This document shows positions 59,716-64,000 of a DNA stretch of 64,000 nucleotides, in pieces. Location: assembly GCA_023423405.1 (NCBI GenBank), contig JAFAFR010000050.1:1-64000 (forward strand). The letters are read 5' to 3'. Made by a program: the position numbers and the translations under genes. The DNA comes from Bacteroidota bacterium (GTDB taxonomy: Bacteria; Bacteroidota; Bacteroidia; Chitinophagales; Chitinophagaceae). Position 1 is the first letter of the stretch. Every line of letters begins with the position of its first letter. The notes beneath the pieces were generated by a model, which was not told the origin of the DNA, did not search any database, and was given only the letters and a program-made list of their open reading frames with translations.

Positions 59716-59797
59716 TTAAGAGTTGATCTGACATTTTGGGTTTTGAATTGAAGTGTGGTAACTTAAATTTACCTCAATCTATCAGATCAACTCTTAA
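59716..59797. repeat. 16-bp perfect inverted repeat enclosing 50 bp (MITE- or IS-end-like)
   Basis: TTAAGAGTTGATCTGA at 59716-59731 and its exact reverse complement at 59782-59797. A second small inverted repeat, GGTAA/TTACC (59757-59773), lies inside. The TGATCTGA ends recall terminal repeats of IS3/IS481-like elements, but there is no transposase. Confidence 0.6.
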
Positions 59798-59905
59798 ATT
59801 TTACACTTTACAACATCAATATAGTCACTGTTTTCCGTTGGAGATTTTAATTCAAGCACTTCGCAAAATAGTACTGAACACCGCTTGTTATTTTTAGCGC
59901 CTGAT

Positions 59906-60610
59906 CTATCTGACGACGATACTTGTCGTAACCGTCTGCCATGTTTCTTTGTAGGGATTGCCCTTCCAGTTGCCGGTTTCTTCTTCGTTCTGGCCGAATT
60001 CAATAACGTAGATCCCGGCAAGGTCCGCGGTAAAGTGCAGACTTCCCTGCGCATCGGTCTTGAGTTTTTTAACCCATCCCTGTGGCGCCATGATGGTGAT
60101 TTCCTTATCAGTCAAAGGGCTTCCTTGTTTGCTCAGCGCAACGCTTACGTTTTTGCCCCTGGTATACTGCCGGTCTGTTGTATACAAACGATACGCTGCT
60201 ATAGCTGCCGCCGGGTTTTGGTTTTTGCCAACCTGTACCACAACAGAAGAACTGAACTGGAATCTTTTTTCCTCCCAGAGGTCTTTCGCAATATGACTGG
60301 TGTAGATGGTATAGGCGCCTTCCGTTGCAGGCGTAAAAGACGCTTCCAGCCATTCTCCTTTATCGGTAAGCGATAATTTGACGCGTGACTGGTCCGGCTG
60401 AACCAGGTAAAGCTCCAGCGTATTCAAATCCGAATACCAGCCTGTTGTTTTTTCTATTTGTGCATGTTCGTATTCTCCATAGTACACCCGGACGATTTGT
60501 TGTTTACCCCTGGATCCCGTTGGCGAAGATTCTATCCAGATGGCATGTGCAAATACGGAGGAGGAAGCCAGTGTGATCACAAGGGATAGCGCTAAAGAAA
60601 TTATTCTCAT
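59906..60610 (-). CDS. DUF4198 domain periplasmic protein
   Basis: 234 residues from ATG 60610 (MRIISLALSLVITLASSSVFA signal peptide; HAIWIESS follows cleavage). The mature protein has an Ig-like N-terminal half and a carboxypeptidase-regulatory-like C-terminal half (GSPLTDKEITIMAPQGW, then TDAQGSLHFTADLAGIYVIEF), matching DUF4198. Such proteins are often near metal-uptake genes. Third gene on the strand after the receptor and DUF4374 lipoprotein, separated from the latter by a hairpin. The mature N-terminal His may bind metal. Function inferred only from context. Confidence 0.8.
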   Translation of the reverse strand: MRIISLALSLVITLASSSVFAHAIWIESSPTGSRGKQQIVRVYYGEYEHAQIEKTTGWYSDLNTLELYLVQPDQSRVKLSLTDKGEWLEASFTPATEGAYTIYTSHIAKDLWEEKRFQFSSSVVVQVGKNQNPAAAIAAYRLYTTDRQYTRGKNVSVALSKQGSPLTDKEITIMAPQGWVKKLKTDAQGSLHFTADLAGIYVIEFGQNEEETGNWKGNPYKETWQTVTTSIVVR

Positions 60611-60627
60611 GATTGGTAAGTATAATT

Positions 60628-60662
60628 GAAATACCTGTTCGCATAACACGAGCAGGTATTTC
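60628..60662 (-). terminator. Intercistronic hairpin between DUF4374 and DUF4198 genes
   Basis: GAAATACCTG (60628-60637) and CAGGTATTTC (60653-60662) extend inward through TTCG/CGAG to a 14-pair stem with one G-T pair and a 7-base loop. No clear T tract follows on the minus strand, so partial termination or mRNA processing is more likely than full termination. Confidence 0.55.
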
Positions 60663-60677
60663 TTGAATGGTAAGAAA

Positions 60678-61940
60678 TCAATCTACAATGATATTGAATC
60701 CGTTCAGGCGCCCGCTCTCTACGAGGCGGAAAGTTTCTTTTACAACGCCGGTTTCAGGGTTGTATTGATTAACACCAAAGAATTTTTCCTTTGTATTGTT
60801 GGAAATGAAATAGATCTCACCATTGTGGTGGAATGGGTTTTGTGTACCGTAGAAACTGTCTGCCGGCATGTTCAGGCGACGCGCCACTTTTGTAGTCGCA
60901 TCGATTTCAGTCCAGAACCAGATATCATCTCTGTATTTTACACCATGCTCACCGCCTCCGTAGTAAGATGTAGCGCGGGAGGGAATAGTGGTGTATATCT
61001 TGCCGTTGTAAGCAAACAGCCTGTTGAACTCGGCCTTGAACTGGAAATCTTTGATATCAATTGAAAAATCCTTGTCAAACGTGGTTTCTCCTTTTTTGAT
61101 GCGTAATATTTTAGAAGAGTAATTGGCGTCCTGAACTTTCATATCACCCACAGCCACAAAGTAAAGATCCTGCGTTACTTCATCCAGGCTCCACAAAACA
61201 TGGTCAATGAATACGCCCAAATGGGTGGTGCCTTCAAATTTTGTTACGCCTACAATTTCTTTCTTTGTAAGATCATACACTGCAATAGCAACTTCTTTTT
61301 TGTTGGGAGTTACCTGCCAGTTGCCGGTTTCCAAAGTGCCCAGCAGCAGATCTACATACAGCTTGTCATCGCGCTTTGCAATGATCAGTTGCCCTGCTGA
61401 CTCATCCTGATATCCTTCAGACAATGAGCTGAAATCAATTTCACCGGTGCGTTCCATGGTGGTTGGATTGAATGTCTGCAGCTTCAGTCCGCCACGCACA
61501 TCATCCCAGTAATAGCCTTCCGTGGGGCTGGCCACCAGGTAGTTGGATATGTATTTTGTGGAAAGGGAAGGCAGGAATTTATCTTCCACTACCTTGTTGG
61601 AAGCGTCCAGGGTCATCCTTAAAATGCCCTGCGCGTTGGAAGCGCTGTTTACTTTATACAGGGTTTTGTCCAGGGTTCTTCCTCCCAGCACGCTGCTTAA
61701 TTGAAAGAAGGGCAAATTGGCAAGATTGACCTCCCTGGCTTTGTTGTCTTTTAACGTGTAGATACCGCCGCTCCATCCGCTTGTGGCAGCGTAAACAACC
61801 CATGTTTCATTAGCGGGAAACTCGTTGTTTTCCTCCGGTGGGGTGGGAGTGGGGCTGTCATTGTCTTTGCTGCAGGATGCCAGGATCATCAGACCGGAAA
61901 TACCTGCAACCAGTGAACGTAATAAACTTCTTCTTTTCAT
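60678..61940 (-). CDS. DUF4374 surface lipoprotein, XusB-like
   Basis: 420 residues. The lipoprotein signal ends LMILASC (Cys 23); the following SKDNDS contains the acidic residues typical of surface-export signals, then a Pro/Thr linker. The rest matches DUF4374, a predicted beta-propeller (repeated YPxT/KxxV-type blades, for example GKIYTTIPSRATSYYGGGEHG and NGEIYFISNNTKEKFFGVNQ). Similar lipoproteins cap TonB-dependent siderophore receptors. Its ATG is one base after the receptor stop codon, so the two are coupled. Confidence 0.88.
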   Translation of the reverse strand: MKRRSLLRSLVAGISGLMILASCSKDNDSPTPTPPEENNEFPANETWVVYAATSGWSGGIYTLKDNKAREVNLANLPFFQLSSVLGGRTLDKTLYKVNSASNAQGILRMTLDASNKVVEDKFLPSLSTKYISNYLVASPTEGYYWDDVRGGLKLQTFNPTTMERTGEIDFSSLSEGYQDESAGQLIIAKRDDKLYVDLLLGTLETGNWQVTPNKKEVAIAVYDLTKKEIVGVTKFEGTTHLGVFIDHVLWSLDEVTQDLYFVAVGDMKVQDANYSSKILRIKKGETTFDKDFSIDIKDFQFKAEFNRLFAYNGKIYTTIPSRATSYYGGGEHGVKYRDDIWFWTEIDATTKVARRLNMPADSFYGTQNPFHHNGEIYFISNNTKEKFFGVNQYNPETGVVKETFRLVESGRLNGFNIIVD

Positions 61941-61941
61941 G

Positions 61942-64000
61942 CTATTTTTTATTTTTATTTAAGAATTGATAAACAAATTTTAAATGGTACGATCGTCCTG
62001 GTTTTTGAATATTGAAATTGTCGTACAGCCTTACATTGCCCAGGTTTTTGCATTCGGCGGCTATGGACAGCTTCTTGTTGGAGAAATGATAGTACACGCC
62101 AATATTGTGTGAAAACTGGCCCAGCCTGCTGTCATTGGGAATGATCATGGAGGTCTGCACTTTCTCATTCTTTCCAAATAAAGGCGGCTCCTGCGACCGG
62201 GGGATGGCGTACAGGAAAAAGCGGTGGGTGTATTGCCCGTTCCAGGTAAGCTCTATGCGGTCGTTTTTTGATAAGAGGCTGCTGAACTCTTTTCGCAGCC
62301 AGGTATTGCCGAACAGGAAAGGTACATTGGGAATGCGCGACCCTTCCAGGAAAGCGAATATAGATTCTACGTCTACCCTGCGGATATCCTGGTAGGTAAG
62401 GTTAAAGCCGGCGTCGAATAATTTATGCGACGTATAATTCGCTTCCAGCTCAAATCCTTTCACTTCAGACCGTTCATAATTGATATACCTGTTGAACGGT
62501 ATATCCAGTTGAAGGAAAATGATATCCTTTACTTTCCGGTAAAACAATCCGGCAGACAGGGTCAGGTTATGATGGTCTGCCTGCAGCGTATATTGCCCGT
62601 TCAGGTTGACATTATGACTTTTCTCCGGTTTGAGACTCATGTTTTCTTTGGTCATCAGGCCATCTCCAAAAATTTCATTCTCATCCGGCAACCTGTTTGC
62701 ATACTCATAAGACAGCTTGGCCATAAAACGTTCGTCGTTCCATCGCAGGCCTGCCAGGTAACCGGGTTGACTGTTGGAAACAGCAGAGCGCCAACCCAGT
62801 CCGAAGTTGTCTGTTGTATAGCCTTCGGTTGAGTAGTAATAATGCTTCAATGCAAGGATGCTTTCCACACTGTTATTCAGCCATAATGAGCGCAATCCGA
62901 GGCCCATAATGTTTTTGCGGTATACGGCGGGCTCGGTCAGCACATCCGTTTTTTCAACAGCGGTAATGGCTCCAAGGGGATCGCTTCCTTTCCTGTTTTG
63001 CTGGTAATACAGCTCACTGAAATCAATGGTATGCCTATTGTTAATCCGGTACGAAACGTTCAGCCGGGAAGAGAAAAACTGATAGTCCAGTTGCTGGTTG
63101 TTTCCGAGGTTAATCTCTCCCGGCCGGAGGTTGCTGCCGATCAAGGATCCGTCCCACCCGTATCGTACCGTTGCTGTATCTATGAACTTTGTATCGAAGA
63201 AGCTGTAGGTTCCCAGAAGGTTCACTTTCAGCCGGTTTTTCAGGAAGCCTTTTTTATAGTTGATCAGGCCTGTATAGTTTTGTTCTTTGGAAAATGGCTC
63301 TCCATACACTTTGTCCATGATACCGTCGTGCTGTATCTCTTTGTAAAAAGACGACCTGATGAGCGTGAGGCGCAGATCATCCACCCATTTTCTGTTTTGA
63401 ACGCCTGCAAAGGCCTCAACATAATAGGTTCGTACGGCATCGTGAAACCGCCTGAGGTTTTTATACTCCGGTACGCCTGTTCCCGGTGCATACACAGGAA
63501 CATTCACCTTGTAATCGTTGTCGGAATAATTAAAGGAGCTGCTGGTGCCGATATACCACTTCCGGTTTTTGTTGTGCCACAATCCGTACACGGTGGCCCG
63601 GTGTGTATTAAAAGAAGCTATTTCGTAAGATAGCTCCAGCGTTTTTTCCGGTTCCTGGCGCGATACTAAATTGATGCCTCCGCCAAGCGCGTCCGAAGCC
63701 AGGTACAATGGCATCGCCCCCTTATACACTTCCACCCGCTCCAGCATGTTCAAAGGGATGGTACCGAGGCTAAACCCGTGGCCGAATAACTCAACCGGTA
63801 TCCCGTCTTTGAAAATGCGCACAGCCTTTCCCTGCAATCCTCCCAGGTTCACCTGAACAGTACCGCCTATATTTCCATCGGTGCGCAGTTTTACGCCGGA
63901 TGCCCTGTTCAGCACTTCGCTTACATCGCCGCCTTTGTTGTATGCTGTTTGCAGGTCTATCGCCTGAACAGAAAACGGCGATAGGTCCAGCAATTGCTTT
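61942..64000 (-). CDS. TonB-dependent receptor, siderophore type (partial, 5' end off window)
   Basis: About 686 C-terminal residues are visible; the frame is open through the right edge and the start is missing. The plug domain has DVSEVLNRASGVKLR and RVEVYKGAMPLYLASDALGGGINLVS; the barrel ends PGRSYHLKFVYQF, a typical aromatic C-terminus. Similar in type to ferric-siderophore receptors rather than SusC glycan receptors, since no SusD gene follows. It is the first gene of a receptor-DUF4374-DUF4198 operon. Codon composition is AT-richer than the core genes of the window. Confidence 0.9.
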   Translation of the reverse strand, partial: KQLLDLSPFSVQAIDLQTAYNKGGDVSEVLNRASGVKLRTDGNIGGTVQVNLGGLQGKAVRIFKDGIPVELFGHGFSLGTIPLNMLERVEVYKGAMPLYLASDALGGGINLVSRQEPEKTLELSYEIASFNTHRATVYGLWHNKNRKWYIGTSSSFNYSDNDYKVNVPVYAPGTGVPEYKNLRRFHDAVRTYYVEAFAGVQNRKWVDDLRLTLIRSSFYKEIQHDGIMDKVYGEPFSKEQNYTGLINYKKGFLKNRLKVNLLGTYSFFDTKFIDTATVRYGWDGSLIGSNLRPGEINLGNNQQLDYQFFSSRLNVSYRINNRHTIDFSELYYQQNRKGSDPLGAITAVEKTDVLTEPAVYRKNIMGLGLRSLWLNNSVESILALKHYYYSTEGYTTDNFGLGWRSAVSNSQPGYLAGLRWNDERFMAKLSYEYANRLPDENEIFGDGLMTKENMSLKPEKSHNVNLNGQYTLQADHHNLTLSAGLFYRKVKDIIFLQLDIPFNRYINYERSEVKGFELEANYTSHKLFDAGFNLTYQDIRRVDVESIFAFLEGSRIPNVPFLFGNTWLRKEFSSLLSKNDRIELTWNGQYTHRFFLYAIPRSQEPPLFGKNEKVQTSMIIPNDSRLGQFSHNIGVYYHFSNKKLSIAAECKNLGNVRLYDNFNIQKPGRSYHLKFVYQFLNKNKK

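Noticed and set aside
59794..60054. 86-codon minus-strand frame at the end of the DUF4198 gene
   Set aside because: Mostly overlaps the DUF4198 coding region in another frame; basic, low-complexity sequence.
1..64000. CRISPR arrays, tRNA/rRNA genes, intact transposases, prophage, restriction or other defence systems
   Set aside because: Looked for and not seen; the repeats found are two-copy or dispersed and lack CRISPR spacing.

Overview
The window is chromosomal DNA from a member of the Bacteroidota, most likely a Chitinophagaceae-type organism. The evidence is a short Bacteroidota-type primary sigma factor, promoters of the TTTG-N19-TAnnTTTG class, no clear Shine-Dalgarno sequences, TonB proteins with the phylum-specific N-terminus, a protein with SprB-like repeats and a CHU_C C-terminal domain, a DUF4374 lipoprotein, and a 14-subunit nuo operon with a short NuoG. 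Most of the window is GC-rich housekeeping DNA. GC falls clearly from about 58.8 kb to the right edge. I saw no rRNA, tRNA, CRISPR array, prophage or intact transposase.

Layout. 0-5 kb (minus): S4 RNA-binding protein (cut by the left edge), M20 dipeptidase, CDF metal exporter, Tat-exported superoxide dismutase, LptF/LptG-like permease. 5-10 kb: hypothetical protein, START-like protein, rpoD, ffh, rpsP-rimM. 10-19 kb: FtsX/MacB-type permease, DinB-fold protein, two Crp/Fnr regulators, DNA polymerase IV, peroxiredoxin, secreted proteins, two pseudouridine synthases. 19-29 kb: ClC channel/transporter divergent from an FNR-like regulator, Spy-like protein, rlmN divergent from a thiolase, a ZnuD-like TonB-dependent receptor behind two tandem operator-like repeats, hisS and a tyrosine phosphatase. 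29-33 kb: tonB paralogue, small membrane protein, PstS-like lipoprotein, TPR protein. 33-46.5 kb: nuoABCDE-[NlpE-like lipoprotein]-nuoFGHIJKLMN. 46.5-54 kb: permease, zinc metalloprotease, exbB-exbD-exbD-tonB. 54-59 kb: G/C-skewed repeats, DUF2891 protein, CHU_C protein, mnmE. 58.8-64 kb: AT-rich islet with short repeats, an orphan six-cysteine peptide gene and a hairpin-forming inverted repeat, then a receptor-DUF4374-DUF4198 uptake operon cut by the right edge.

How it fits together. NADH dehydrogenase generates the proton gradient that ExbB/ExbD/TonB use to drive outer-membrane receptors, two of which are in the window. At least six starts have an exact TAnnTTTG box 4-9 bases before the start codon, which suggests leaderless or near-leaderless mRNAs are common here. 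The most novel-looking element is the orphan peptide at 59416-59631, with its own terminator, in AT-rich DNA bounded by repeats. Other notable points are the NlpE-like lipoprotein inside the complex I operon, the CRP-type palindrome between the FNR-like regulator and the ClC gene, and the tandem repeats before the ZnuD-like receptor.
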